A DNA stretch of 64,000 bases from Nitrospira sp. CG24B (GTDB lineage: Bacteria; Nitrospirota; Nitrospiria; Nitrospirales; Nitrospiraceae), in the NCBI GenBank assembly GCA_002869845.2, contig NEWS02000007.1, forward strand, positions 293,475-357,474, written 5' to 3'. Both the position numbers and the translations under genes were made by a program. How positions within the stretch are numbered: the first letter of the stretch is position 1; the number at the start of each line of letters is the position of its first letter. Of this stretch, positions 43,068 through 52,723 are shown piece by piece. The notes beneath the pieces were generated by a model that searched no databases, was not told the origin of the DNA, and worked only from the letters and a program-made list of their open reading frames with translations.

Positions 43068-44039
43068 ATGGATCGGACCATCGCAATCGACGTCAGCCAT
43101 CTAAGCAAAACCTATGACAGCTATAGGGCTGTCGATGACCTCTCGTTCCAGGTCTACGCAGGAGAGATTTTTGGCCTGCTGGGACCGAACGGCGCAGGCA
43201 AGAGCACCACGCTTCGCACCCTCATCACGTTGCTGCACCCGACATCGGGCGCGGCGACGGTCATGGGGTACGATACGGTGCGCGATGCGGACAAGGTTCG
43301 GACCCTCATCGGGTACGTGCCTCAGGAACGCGCGATCGACCGGTTCCTCACCGGACGTGAACACTTACAATTGCTGGGCGCGCTCTATCATCTGACGAAA
43401 GAAGAAGCGGCCAAGCGCATCGCTGAACTGCTCACACTGGTCGAACTGGAGGCCCATGCGGACCGGCCGGCCAAGACCTATTCCGGCGGGATGAAACGCA
43501 AGCTCGATATCGCCTGCGGATTGCTGCCTGACCCAAAAGTCTTGTTTCTCGACGAGCCCACGCTCGGCCTCGACGTACAAAGCCGTCTCCGGATTTGGGA
43601 GTACGTTCGAATGCTCAAAGCCCGTGGGATGACGATTGTGATGACGACCAACTACCTGGATGAGGCCGATCAACTCTGCGATCGACTCGCGATTATCGAC
43701 GGGGGCAAGATCAAAACGCTGGGCTCGCCGGTCGAGCTCAAAATTGCCCTCGGTGGGGACATTGTGTCCCTGACCTTGAAAGAGACCGACCGGATTCATT
43801 CGTTAGAGTCCGAGCTCAAAGATCGGCCTGCGATCAAGGCCGTGCGGGCAACCACCAAGGGTTTGGACATCAGAGTGGAATCCCCTGAAAAAGCATTGCC
43901 CACCATTCTCGAATCGGCCAATCGATTAGGTTGTAACATCGAGTTTATTCAATATAACCGTCCGCGCTTGGACGATGTGTTCATCGCACATACGGGACGG
44001 GCCATCACCGAATCTATCCCGGAATCCGAGACGGCGTAA
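43068..44039 (+). CDS. ABC transporter ATPase, DrrA type
   Basis: 323 residues. Walker A GPNGAGKSTTL, Q-loop YVPQERAID, signature YSGGMKRKLDIA and Walker B KVLFLDEPTLGLD are all intact. The C-terminal part after about 220 is the DrrA-type regulatory region. It drives the membrane partner encoded 9 bases downstream and probably exports drugs or lipids. Confidence 0.9.
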   Translation: MDRTIAIDVSHLSKTYDSYRAVDDLSFQVYAGEIFGLLGPNGAGKSTTLRTLITLLHPTSGAATVMGYDTVRDADKVRTLIGYVPQERAIDRFLTGREHLQLLGALYHLTKEEAAKRIAELLTLVELEAHADRPAKTYSGGMKRKLDIACGLLPDPKVLFLDEPTLGLDVQSRLRIWEYVRMLKARGMTIVMTTNYLDEADQLCDRLAIIDGGKIKTLGSPVELKIALGGDIVSLTLKETDRIHSLESELKDRPAIKAVRATTKGLDIRVESPEKALPTILESANRLGCNIEFIQYNRPRLDDVFIAHTGRAITESIPESETA

Positions 44040-44048
44040 AGGAGTCCT

Positions 44049-44828
44049 GTGGCGCACTATTGGCAAGAAATCAGCGCGTTGACGATGCGGTGGGTTCGGC
44101 GATTGAGCCGGGAAAAATTCAGCATGCTGTTCACCTTGGTGCAGCCGATGCTGTTCTGGCTGATCTTCTTCGGGAACCTGTTTCAACGGGCCGCGGACAC
44201 AGAGGTCATGCAAGCTCCCAACTACATCAGCTTCCTTGCGGCCGGGGTCGTCGTCATGACGGTCTTGAACAATGGCTTAGCCGGCGGGGTCGATCTGCTG
44301 TTCGACAAGGAAAACGGGTTCCTCGAACGATTGATGTCCACGCCGATCCATCGAACCTCTGTCATCCTGAGCCGGTTTATCTTCGTCATGGGGATTACGT
44401 CGATGCAGGTCCTCGTGATTCTCGGCGTGGCGTACCTCTTTGGTGTTCAACCTGCGACAGGTATTCTTGGCGTGGCGATGATCGTGCTGATCGGCATGAT
44501 GTTCGGGATCGGCCTGACGGCCATCTCCATGGCGATGGCCTTCTCCGTGAAAAGTCACGGTGATTTCTTTTCCGTCTTGGGATTTCTGTCGCTGCCGATG
44601 ATTTTCCTCAGTTCCGCGTTGGTCCCGTTGACGGCGATGCCGGGATGGATGAGCTTTCTGGCGCAATTCAACCCGATGACCTGGGCGATCGATGCCGTGC
44701 GGCCGTTAATTCTGTCCGGCTGGACTGAAGCGTTGCCGCATGTCGGAATGGTGGTCTTGGTCATGCTGGTGTTCGATGCCCTCTGTCTGTACGGCGGGGC
44801 CAAGGCATTCCGTCGTGCCATGGGGTAA
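44049..44828 (+). CDS. ABC-2 type permease, DrrB type
   Basis: 259 residues with a GTG start and AAAGGAG upstream. Six predicted membrane helices, KENGFLERLMSTPI (the ABC-2 coupling motif) and FLSSALVPLTAMPGWM in the fifth helix. It forms an exporter with the preceding ATPase; the substrate is unknown. Confidence 0.88.
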   Translation: MAHYWQEISALTMRWVRRLSREKFSMLFTLVQPMLFWLIFFGNLFQRAADTEVMQAPNYISFLAAGVVVMTVLNNGLAGGVDLLFDKENGFLERLMSTPIHRTSVILSRFIFVMGITSMQVLVILGVAYLFGVQPATGILGVAMIVLIGMMFGIGLTAISMAMAFSVKSHGDFFSVLGFLSLPMIFLSSALVPLTAMPGWMSFLAQFNPMTWAIDAVRPLILSGWTEALPHVGMVVLVMLVFDALCLYGGAKAFRRAMG

Positions 44829-44931
44829 CCTCACCCTGAACCATGGATCGCTTGACTGACGACGAAATCCGTCAGATCATAACCTCAATGCCCCCACACG
44901 TCAGCCTGTGAGCGACGGAGAGTCGTAGGAG

Positions 44932-45789
44932 ATGATGCCGGAGAGTCAAATTCGTGCGCTGATACGCCTCCTGTCCGATGAGGACGACCGAATTGTCCGT
45001 ACCATCAGCGGAAGACTCATCGATATCGGCCCATCGGCCGTCCCGCTTCTTCAGGAGGCGGAAATTGAGCAACCGGAAATGGCCGATCGGATCGCGTCTG
45101 TCCTAGAGGAAATCCGAGGAAGCAAGCTGGAGGATGAACTAGCGAGCCTGACAACCCTCACGGACGACGCGATGCGTCTCGAAGCCGGCGCCTTCCTGAT
45201 CGCTCGCTATACCTATCCTGCACTCGATGTCGCTCGCTATCGTGAACAGCTCGATACCATGGCCGACGAAGTTCGAGCGCGGATTGGCTATCGCGCGTCC
45301 GGCGAAGAGGCTGTCAACGCACTCAACCGCTACCTGTTCACCGAACAAGGGTTTAAGGGGAATACTAAAAACTACTATGAAATTGAGAACAGCTACATCA
45401 ACTGCGTCATGGATCGGCGAGTCGGCATCCCCATCAGCTTGTCAGCCGTCTATCTCTTGATCGGACAGCGGTTGGCACTCCCACTGTTTGGCGTCGGCAT
45501 GCCGGGGCATTTCTTGGTGAAATACGAGTCCGATCGGTACAAGATTTTCATCGACTGCTTCAACGGTGGAGCCTTGCTCACCGAAAAGAACTGCGCTCGT
45601 TTTCTGACCGAGGCCGGATACGGGTTTGATGAGAAGTATCTGCAAAAAAGCCCGGTTCAAGCGATTCTGTCCCGCATGATTAAAAACCTATTGGCGATCT
45701 ACTCCAAGTCGGGGGAAGAGGAAAAGACCGCTCGCCTGACCAAGTTCATCGAGATCCTAGGCGGTGCTCCCCGCGAAGAAGGTCTGTAG
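44932..45789 (+). CDS. SirB1/transglutaminase-like protein
   Basis: 285 residues. An N-terminal HEAT-like helical part (SDEDDRIVRTISGRLIDIGPSAVPLL) is followed by the SirB1 core: NYYEIENSYINCVMDRRVGIPISLSAVYLLIGQRLALPLFGVGMPGHFLVKY. That core resembles a transglutaminase fold with Cys, His and a later Asp (FIDCFNGG). The role is unknown in most bacteria. ATG 44932 or 44935 may be the start. Confidence 0.78.
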   Translation: MMPESQIRALIRLLSDEDDRIVRTISGRLIDIGPSAVPLLQEAEIEQPEMADRIASVLEEIRGSKLEDELASLTTLTDDAMRLEAGAFLIARYTYPALDVARYREQLDTMADEVRARIGYRASGEEAVNALNRYLFTEQGFKGNTKNYYEIENSYINCVMDRRVGIPISLSAVYLLIGQRLALPLFGVGMPGHFLVKYESDRYKIFIDCFNGGALLTEKNCARFLTEAGYGFDEKYLQKSPVQAILSRMIKNLLAIYSKSGEEEKTARLTKFIEILGGAPREEGL

Positions 45790-45790
45790 G

Positions 45791-46546
45791 CTAGACTCGA
45801 ATCGTCAGGAGATCCTTCCCCTTCCAAATCTTGCCACCGTACTGCTCGGACGCTTGGCCTCTCACGTCGTATCGATCCGCAATCGGATAGAAATGCGAGA
45901 GAACAAGTTGGCCGACCCCAGCCTCCTTCGCCACCTGACCACACTGTCCAGCGTGCAGATGGGCAGGGCCAGGCTTGTTTACAGGAAATGAACAATCGAG
46001 CACGGCCAGGTTGGCATCAATGCACAGTCGGATAAGTGCATCACAATATTGCGTATCTCCAGAATACACGATCACCTTCCCCCGGTACTCGATCCGATAG
46101 CCGACGGACGAGAGGTCTGGTACGTGGACGACTGGTTTGGGCACGATACGAGTCTCCCCGATCATGAACGGCTTGCTGGATACCTCACGGAAGGTCACAC
46201 GGAATGGAGCTGAATCAAAACTCGGGAAACTGCGCATGATCGACCGTAAGAGACGAATCGTGCCCTTCGGGCCAATCACCGTCATGTCGGGACGATGGCC
46301 CCCTCCGTATTTGGCATAGATGACCGCATCGAAAAAGAAGGTGATGAAATCAGAAAAGTGATCGGCATGAAAATGGGAGAACAGGATGTGCGTGATCTGG
46401 TGCCGATTCACCCCGGTTTTGATCAGGTTCATCAAGGTGCGGGGGCCAAAATCAAGGAGGATGTTCTGGTCCGTACGCACCAGGTAGCCAGCAGCCGCCC
46501 GCGTAGGGTGCACATTGGTTCCGGATCCAAGAATGGTAAGTCTCAT
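45791..46546 (-). CDS. Metallo-beta-lactamase-fold hydrolase (RNase Z-like)
   Basis: 251 residues. MRLTILGSGTNVHPTRAAAGYLV opens the fold, FSHFHADHFSDF is the HxHxDH zinc motif, VYSGDTQYCDAL carries the bridging aspartate, and LSHFYPIAD supplies another ligand. It could process tRNA 3' ends or hydrolyse a phosphodiester or ester. Start ATG 46546 is preferred over the frame extension to 46606. Confidence 0.85.
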   Translation of the reverse strand: MRLTILGSGTNVHPTRAAAGYLVRTDQNILLDFGPRTLMNLIKTGVNRHQITHILFSHFHADHFSDFITFFFDAVIYAKYGGGHRPDMTVIGPKGTIRLLRSIMRSFPSFDSAPFRVTFREVSSKPFMIGETRIVPKPVVHVPDLSSVGYRIEYRGKVIVYSGDTQYCDALIRLCIDANLAVLDCSFPVNKPGPAHLHAGQCGQVAKEAGVGQLVLSHFYPIADRYDVRGQASEQYGGKIWKGKDLLTIRV

Positions 46547-46673
46547 ATGCAACACACCCGAAGCTAACGTTTGCGCAGAATAGTCACAACGGGAAATCTC
46601 GGTCAAGCCGGTGGTTTCCCGAAGGCTCCCTTCGTTGACGGCCTCTCCTTCACCTTCGTATGATCTCCGCCGT

Positions 46674-47309
46674 ATGGTGGACCATCGCGATCAAGGGCAC
46701 GCCAACCTGACTCTGCTTGCCGTGCTGCTCGGCCTCACTGTGACCGGTGTGTGGGTCTGGAAGCGACTATCGCTCGACACACAAGACTATATCGTCGATC
46801 AGGCTGTGCCAATGGCCGCAATCGGTCTGGCAATTACTGCCATGCTGTTCATCCTAATTCGAGCAGTGATTCGCCACCGTGTGAAGTCCAAAGAACGAGC
46901 CAAGCTCCTGACATTGTTTGAGCGAGAAACCGTTCAAGACAAGAAGCTGGAGCTGGCGTTCGCGTTGCTTGAGATGAATGAGTATCACGTGGAGGGCTTG
47001 GAATCCGCAATTCCATCCTTAAAGGAACTCTTTGTCACAACCCTACAGCGGGCCCTGGGCGACAAGCAGCATCGGATCCGAGGCATGGCAGCCAGTCATC
47101 TGGGGGCATTGCAAGATCTGTCGGTGGTCCCGCTACTTGTGAAAGCCCTTGAAGATGATCATGCCTACGTCCGTTCTTGCGCTGCATTGGGGCTTGGGCG
47201 GCTACGGGCAACTGAGGCACGTGAACGGTTAAAGACGGCAATGGAACAAGATTGGGATCAGACCGTCAGAAGCAGGGCCAGGGAAGCACTCGAACGGATG
47301 CGAGAGTGA
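46674..47309 (+). CDS. Membrane-anchored HEAT-repeat protein
   Basis: 211 residues from ATG 46674: two membrane helices (about 12-28 and 45-62), then a cytoplasmic helical domain with HEAT-like repeats (RIRGMAASHLGALQDLSVVPLLVKALEDDHAYVRSCAALGLGRL). The repeats likely bind a partner; no enzyme domain is seen. An upstream GTG at 46611 would add 21 unlikely residues. Confidence 0.65.
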   Translation: MVDHRDQGHANLTLLAVLLGLTVTGVWVWKRLSLDTQDYIVDQAVPMAAIGLAITAMLFILIRAVIRHRVKSKERAKLLTLFERETVQDKKLELAFALLEMNEYHVEGLESAIPSLKELFVTTLQRALGDKQHRIRGMAASHLGALQDLSVVPLLVKALEDDHAYVRSCAALGLGRLRATEARERLKTAMEQDWDQTVRSRAREALERMRE

Positions 47310-47333
47310 TGATCATGCAGCTTGCAGCTCGGC

Positions 47334-48170
47334 CTATTCCCGCACCCACTCAAGCACCGCAATCTCAGGCCGGCAATTCAAGCGAAATGGGAGGAAGGAC
47401 CAACCCAACCCTCTGTTGACATACAGCCTGTGCTGGCCGGATTCATGCCACCCGGCCACGCGACCATTACAGCCAGGAGGAAGCCAGAAGGTGGGGATTC
47501 CCGGCACTTTCCACTGCCCGCCATGGCTGTGTCCGCAGAGGATGAGGTCAATGGCATGATGATCTTCCACATAGTCGAGGATGTTGGGGGCATGGGCGAG
47601 CAGCAAGGTAAAGCGTGACTCGGCGCGAGGCGGGACACATCGAAGATCCGCACGATGAAGCGAAGGGTCATCGACGCCGACAATCGCGAGTTCTCCCTTT
47701 CCCGTTGACACGATGGCGCTTTGATTCACCAGCAGCGTGATCTTGTGTCGATCGGCCAGTTCGGCATATTGTGCCACCGGTACACCGCTATAGTGGTCAT
47801 GATTGCCCAACGTCATGTAGATGGGGGCTATGGCGCGTAGCTGTTCGAGGAATCGAAAGAGATGAGGGAGTCCTTCGGGAACGTTGAGCAGATCCCCGGT
47901 GATAAAAATCCAGTCTGGACGGAGCTTGTCCACGGTCTGTACGATGCGCTCGTGCCGCAGACAATACCGGTCAATATGCAGGTCCGTAATATGGACGGCA
48001 CGACCAGCCAGGACACCATGCACCTGCGTGTACCGCGTCACCTCATGCTCTGCAAGGCCGAATTCCCAGTCTGGGATGAGGCTGAATAGTCGGTAGAGGG
48101 GATAGCCGAGACAGTAACCAATAGAGGCTCGCGCGCGATCAGGCCATGACACCATCCGTCGCCGGCTCAT
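47334..48170 (-). CDS. Metallophosphoesterase
   Basis: 278 residues of the calcineurin-like superfamily. HITDLHID (DxH), FITGDLLN (GDxxN), LGNHDHYSG (GNHD) and CGHSHGGQ (GHxH) are all present. The N-terminal helical/basic part may anchor it to the membrane, as in YaeI/LpxG-type enzymes. The substrate is unknown; a lipid- or nucleotide-phosphate is likely. Confidence 0.87.
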   Translation of the reverse strand: MSRRRMVSWPDRARASIGYCLGYPLYRLFSLIPDWEFGLAEHEVTRYTQVHGVLAGRAVHITDLHIDRYCLRHERIVQTVDKLRPDWIFITGDLLNVPEGLPHLFRFLEQLRAIAPIYMTLGNHDHYSGVPVAQYAELADRHKITLLVNQSAIVSTGKGELAIVGVDDPSLHRADLRCVPPRAESRFTLLLAHAPNILDYVEDHHAIDLILCGHSHGGQWKVPGIPTFWLPPGCNGRVAGWHESGQHRLYVNRGLGWSFLPFRLNCRPEIAVLEWVRE

Positions 48171-48294
48171 TCCGCAACCTGTCTATGGCCTGATCGTTTC
48201 CACATGGACGGGAAAAGTATACCATGGGCTTACGTTTCACCAGATTTGACAACACATTTGCGCTGATAATGATCAGTCCAACGAAGGAATACCT

Positions 48295-49341
48295 GTGACG
48301 CAACCAATAGACCCCTTCCTCACCAACAACGTGCCTGGAATCGGTGGACAAATCCGCGCCGTGCCCGAAGACTTTCAGGTCGAGGAACGGCCGCTCTACC
48401 TGCCGTGCGGAGATGGGGAGCATTTGTACATCACGATCACCAAGCGAGGCCTCTCCACGCCGGATCTTGTTCGCCGACTTTCCTCTACATTGGGCGTGAA
48501 GGCTCAGGCCATCGGCGTGGCAGGATTAAAAGATTCACGAGCCGTCACCACTCAAATGGTGTCGCTGCAAGGAGTCACACCGGAACAGGTATCTGGCCTC
48601 AAGACCGATGACACGCTCTTGAGTCTTCAGATCCTCGGGCGCCATCGTAACCGGTTACGAACCGGCCATCACTCTGGCAATCACTTCCGTTTAGTCATCC
48701 GTAATGTTGCCGATCACGCGGCTGAAACCGTACCGGCCGTTCTTCAACAGCTGAGCACACGCGGCGTGCCCAACTACTTTGGTCCTCAGCGTCAAGGCAA
48801 GCGGGGCGATAACTACGAGGTGGGGGCCGCGCTCCTGCATGATGCCCGTCGGCGCGAAAAGATGAATCGTGCCCAGCGCATCTGGTATCTCAACACCTAT
48901 CAATCGTTTCTGTTCAATCAGATCCTGGCTCGGCGCATCACTCAGATTGATCGTCTGTTCGTCGGCGACTGGGCGACAAAACTGGAAAACGGCGCGTGTT
49001 TTCAGGTTGAAGATGCCGAGAAAGAACAGCCGCGCGCAGATCGATTTGAGATCAGCCCGACGGGCATCCTCTTCGGCTCGCGGGTGTCCTGGGCAAGTGG
49101 CGAACCAGGCAGCATCGAAGAAGCCGTCATTGCCGAAACAGGTACAACCAAGGACGCTCTTGTCGCCGCCGCCAAGGCTTGTGGATTTCGTGGCGAGCGC
49201 AGAGCGCTTCGCATCCCCCTCACTGAACTTGAATGGTCCCTCAGCGGTGATGTTCTTACCCTATCTTTCAGCCTCCCTCCCGGCGCCTACGCCACGAGCG
49301 TACTCCGAGAACTGATGAAAATATCCCCCACGAGCGCTTAG
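48295..49341 (+). CDS. truD: tRNA pseudouridine(13) synthase TruD
   Basis: 348 residues with a GTG start and AAGGA upstream. PGIGGQIRAVPEDFQVEE, GVAGLKDSRAVTTQ (the catalytic aspartate), GNHFRLVIRN and PNYFGPQRQG are diagnostic. It modifies uridine 13 of tRNA-Glu. It is divergent from the metallophosphoesterase gene. Confidence 0.94.
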   Translation: MTQPIDPFLTNNVPGIGGQIRAVPEDFQVEERPLYLPCGDGEHLYITITKRGLSTPDLVRRLSSTLGVKAQAIGVAGLKDSRAVTTQMVSLQGVTPEQVSGLKTDDTLLSLQILGRHRNRLRTGHHSGNHFRLVIRNVADHAAETVPAVLQQLSTRGVPNYFGPQRQGKRGDNYEVGAALLHDARRREKMNRAQRIWYLNTYQSFLFNQILARRITQIDRLFVGDWATKLENGACFQVEDAEKEQPRADRFEISPTGILFGSRVSWASGEPGSIEEAVIAETGTTKDALVAAAKACGFRGERRALRIPLTELEWSLSGDVLTLSFSLPPGAYATSVLRELMKISPTSA

Positions 49342-49408
49342 TTCCTCTCATTTTCTTTCCCCTGCCATAGCGGGTGGTACTATATGGTCACATCCACGGA
49401 GGACGGCT

Positions 49409-50653
49409 GTGAACCACTACCAAGAACGCGTGTGCCTTCAAGGACACATCATCGACTCTCTCGTGCTCGCTAAGGTGCTCGATCTCATCCTGATGATGGG
49501 GGGAACCTTCGACCTGGAGGACGTGCACATCGGTAAGACCAGAGAGGAACCGTCTCATGCTCGTATTCGAATCCAAACTGCTTCAAGAACGCTCCTAGAC
49601 GACATTTTGAAGGCGATTCAACCACACGGTGCCTCGATTGAACGTGAGGCGGACTGTTGCACCGACCGTGCGCCTGCCGACGGAGTGCTACCCGATGACT
49701 TCTATGCCACGACGCACCTCCCCACCCAGATCAGGCTCAACGGTCGATGGCTGGACGTGGGTCGAATCGAGATGGATCTCGCGATCGTGGTCCATGAGGC
49801 GGGCTCCGTCGCCCAGGCCGTGCCGATGAGCGAAGTTCGTCGTGGGGATCAAATCGTGATCGGTCGAGAGGGGGTGCGTGTCATTCCCCTCCAGCGGCCA
49901 CGCGAACGAGACGTCTTTGGGTTCATGGAGTCTCAGGTCTCGGCTGAACGGCCCCATGCACATATCATCGCCGACGTCGCGACTCGAATGCGTCAAATGA
50001 AAGAACGACACAGAGAGAGGCAGAGCGACTCACACGTCTTGCTGGCCGGTGGACCAGCCATTATTCATGCCGGTGGGCGAGAGGCGCTGACCTGGCTGAT
50101 CGAACAGGGGTTTATTCATATCCTGTTTTGTGGGAATGCGCTGGCTGCACATGACATGGAAGCTGATCTGTTCGGCACGTCACTCGGTTACGGGCTGACA
50201 GCCGGGCGCGCAGTCCCGCATGGCCATGAGCATCATTTGCGGACCATCAACCGGATTCGAGCCATCGGTGGAATTGAGGCGGCGGTCACGTCGGGAATGA
50301 TCAAGCAGGGAATCATGGCAGCCTGTGTCCGCCAAGGCGTCCCGGTGGTCATGTCCGGAACGATTCGTGACGATGGGCCCTTGCCCGGAGTGATCACGGA
50401 TTCCGTTCTCGCACAACGCGCGATGCGCGCCTTGATCCCCGGCGTTGGGCTGGCTCTCCTTGTCGCCTCGACGCTCCACTCCGTGGCGACGGGCAATCTT
50501 CTGCCGGCAACCGTTCCCACTGTCTGTGTCGACGTAAACCCGTCGGTCCCGACCAAGCTGGCCGACCGGGGGAGCTTTCAGGCGGTCGGCCTCGTCATGG
50601 ATGCGGCATCGTTTCTGTCGGAACTTGCCAGGCTGTTGGGGAAGTCGACATGA
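49409..50653 (+). CDS. Ornithine cyclodeaminase-like protein (LOR/SDH family, TIGR00300 type)
   Basis: 414 residues. The N-terminal GHIIDSLVLAKVLDLIL, GGTFDLEDVHIGKTREEPSHARI region is the LOR/SDH conserved domain. The C-terminal half has a Rossmann-like segment (VLLAGGPAIIHAGGREAL) and VMSGTIRDDGPLPGVITDS. Archaeal members convert ornithine to proline and ammonia, and the same module is the C-terminal half of cyanobacterial ArgZ/AgrE. GGAGGA is at good distance from the start GTG. The arginine dihydrolase-like gene overlaps its stop (ATGA). Confidence 0.83.
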   Translation: MNHYQERVCLQGHIIDSLVLAKVLDLILMMGGTFDLEDVHIGKTREEPSHARIRIQTASRTLLDDILKAIQPHGASIEREADCCTDRAPADGVLPDDFYATTHLPTQIRLNGRWLDVGRIEMDLAIVVHEAGSVAQAVPMSEVRRGDQIVIGREGVRVIPLQRPRERDVFGFMESQVSAERPHAHIIADVATRMRQMKERHRERQSDSHVLLAGGPAIIHAGGREALTWLIEQGFIHILFCGNALAAHDMEADLFGTSLGYGLTAGRAVPHGHEHHLRTINRIRAIGGIEAAVTSGMIKQGIMAACVRQGVPVVMSGTIRDDGPLPGVITDSVLAQRAMRALIPGVGLALLVASTLHSVATGNLLPATVPTVCVDVNPSVPTKLADRGSFQAVGLVMDAASFLSELARLLGKST

Positions 50654-51450
50654 GCCGCCTCCTCGTCTGTCCCCCGGATTTTTTTGGGATTGAGTATGAG
50701 ATCAATCCCTGGATGCGGCGTACCAATCGCGTAGATCACGGACGGGCGGTGCGACAGTGGCATGAATTGATGCGCGTCCTCGGAAAAGACGTGGGCGTCG
50801 TGCTTGAACACATGACTCCCATTCCTGGGTTGCCCGACCTCGTATTTACGGCCAATGCCGGCATCGTGGTGGGACGAACCGCCGTCGTGAGTCGCTTCCG
50901 GTACCCTGAGCGTCAGCCTGAAGAGGCTCATTTTGAAGAGTGGTTCCGTGGGCAGGGCTATGACGTGATCACAGTAGAACAAGAGCTGTATTTTGAGGGA
51001 GCAGGCGATCTCCTGGGTTTTTCAGAATACTGGTTCGGTGGCTATCGACAACGATCGGATATCCGCGTCTTCCCGATCCTGAGTGAGCGTTTTCACCGAG
51101 AAATCATTCCCCTCGACCTTGTCGACAGCCGCTTCTATCATCTGGATACCTGCCTCTGTTCCTTGAGCGGCGGCGAGCTCCTCTATTTCCCTGCTGCCTT
51201 TGATCGCTATGGCCAGGCAGCGATTGCAGAACGGATTCCTGACAAGCTGCGTCTTGCCGTTCCGGAAGATGAAGCTCTACAATTCGCCTGCAATGCCGTC
51301 TGTGTCGGGAAACATGTCGTTCTCCCTACAGGATGTCCCACTACTCAAGCCTGGCTCCATATGCGAGGATATGAAACCCACCAGGTTCAGCTCGATGAGT
51401 TCATGAAATCCGGTGGGTCGGCCAAGTGTCTCACGCTCGCCGTGGACTGA
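50650..51450 (+). CDS. Arginine dihydrolase-like amidinotransferase-fold enzyme
   Basis: 266 residues of the guanidino-modifying superfamily. PDLVFTANAGIV with N69, the segment EGAGDLL with E116 and D120, FYHLDTCL with H164, and GGSAKCLTL with the nucleophile C260 are in place. Related enzymes in cyanobacteria release ornithine, carbon dioxide and two ammonia from arginine. The gene is coupled to the ornithine cyclodeaminase-like gene, so the pair could convert arginine to proline and ammonia. A dimethylargininase-type reaction is the alternative. Confidence 0.8.
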   Translation: MSRLLVCPPDFFGIEYEINPWMRRTNRVDHGRAVRQWHELMRVLGKDVGVVLEHMTPIPGLPDLVFTANAGIVVGRTAVVSRFRYPERQPEEAHFEEWFRGQGYDVITVEQELYFEGAGDLLGFSEYWFGGYRQRSDIRVFPILSERFHREIIPLDLVDSRFYHLDTCLCSLSGGELLYFPAAFDRYGQAAIAERIPDKLRLAVPEDEALQFACNAVCVGKHVVLPTGCPTTQAWLHMRGYETHQVQLDEFMKSGGSAKCLTLAVD

Positions 51451-51520
51451 GAAACGTCATTGGCCAATCCATAAACGGATACGAATTTATTCTGATCAAT
51501 GACGAAGGACTATTGACTAA

Positions 51521-51880
51521 TCACTTTTTTCTGAATAGAAACGCGCCATACATGCCGGCAATTGCGATTGTGACGAGTTCAATCGTCAGCAGCATGCGGC
51601 TTACGACAGCGTCCGGAGTTGGTGGAGAGAGGATGAAATGCAGACCGAGAAACTCCGGGGTCTGCGTCGGCGCTGTCTCCCATGGAGGAAGCAAGACGGC
51701 CAGAATCAGCACGATGACCATACCGTAGAGTACCGCGAGATTGAGTTGGTCTGGTGCCGAAGTGCTAGGGGGTTGAGTAGCCGACCGACTATCCGATCGA
51801 TCGGCGAGTTGCCGTCCGCATTGGATACAGAAACGGTTGATCTCCGGTTGTGACCGGCTGCAGGCAGGACAGACTTGCAT
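51521..51880 (-). CDS. Zinc-ribbon membrane protein, 119 residues
   Basis: From ATG 51880: an N-terminal CPACSRSQPEINRFCIQCG zinc ribbon, a Ser/Pro-rich linker, then two membrane helices (LNLAVLYGMVIVLILAVLLPP and MLLTIELVTIAIAGMYGAFLF). The layout parallels the ribbon protein at 3063-3716, though there is no close sequence match. Function unknown. Confidence 0.68.
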   Translation of the reverse strand: MQVCPACSRSQPEINRFCIQCGRQLADRSDSRSATQPPSTSAPDQLNLAVLYGMVIVLILAVLLPPWETAPTQTPEFLGLHFILSPPTPDAVVSRMLLTIELVTIAIAGMYGAFLFRKK

Positions 51881-51952
51881 TCTTGAGTATTCCCTGTACG
51901 CCACCTACATACATGGAAATGTCCTAAAGATGCCAGAGGGAGCGCTGACAGA

Positions 51953-52723
51953 CTAGAAGTGGTAATTGACTCCGAAGGAAAAGATGACCGGATTATAGAT
52001 GGCTGTGAATCCAAAGGCTCCTGCGTCGTTGGCGTCAAAATTGAAAGTCGTGTAATTATATTTGACTTCACCGAATCCAGAGATGTGTCGTGTGAAAAAG
52101 TATTCGCCGCCGAGCTTGACGTTCAGACCTACCCTGGTTGAACTCTGCGTCCCTTCAAATCCTGATACTATGGTTTTGACTCGGGCCATAAATATTCCCG
52201 GACCAATCCCAACATAGGGTTGAAACCTTGTCTTGTGATACCGCAACATGAGATTAAACGGAGCAACCGTAATAACTCGAAAAAGATCGCCCGAAAGACC
52301 ACTTGTTGTATCCCCGCCAGGTATCTGACCGACGCCGTTCAAGATCGATCCCGGAATAAAGCTGAATCTTGTCGATTGTTGCTCAATGTGAGGAGTCGTA
52401 TAGTAGCCTTCCAGTTCCAGACCAAGCCATGGCACTTGCGGAAAGTAATACCCGATTTTCCCGCCTAGGACTGGGGAGCTGGCCAGATCACGACCTGACA
52501 TCGACCCGGGAGGAGTGAGCGTGGATCCTGGAGGACCACCAAGATCGGTCAGATCGACTCTGGTCAGCTTGTTGTTGTCGCCGAAAAATGTGGTTCCGAT
52601 TTGGCCTCCAACGTACATTTCTGAATAGGCAGTCGGTACGGTCAGAACCGATGTCAGCGACGCGTGCAACAACGTCGCAGTGAAGATCCATTTGTAAACC
52701 CACGCAGGACATCGTTGTTTCAT
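51953..52723 (-). CDS. Outer-membrane beta-barrel protein
   Basis: 256 residues. A signal peptide (residues about 1-34, ending AYS) is followed by YVGGQIGTTFFGD. Alternating hydrophobic strands follow (VLGGKIGYYFP, LGLELEGYYT, VGIGPGIFMARV, VGLNVKLGGEYFFT), and the protein ends in FSFGVNYHF with a terminal phenylalanine. These match an OmpW/Opa-like 8-strand porin. Start ATG 52723 was chosen because the signal begins there. Confidence 0.8.
   Translation of the reverse strand: MKQRCPAWVYKWIFTATLLHASLTSVLTVPTAYSEMYVGGQIGTTFFGDNNKLTRVDLTDLGGPPGSTLTPPGSMSGRDLASSPVLGGKIGYYFPQVPWLGLELEGYYTTPHIEQQSTRFSFIPGSILNGVGQIPGGDTTSGLSGDLFRVITVAPFNLMLRYHKTRFQPYVGIGPGIFMARVKTIVSGFEGTQSSTRVGLNVKLGGEYFFTRHISGFGEVKYNYTTFNFDANDAGAFGFTAIYNPVIFSFGVNYHF

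Noticed and set aside
44843..44911. 22-codon plus-strand open frame between the ABC permease and the SirB1 gene
   Set aside because: No ribosome binding site and too short to support.
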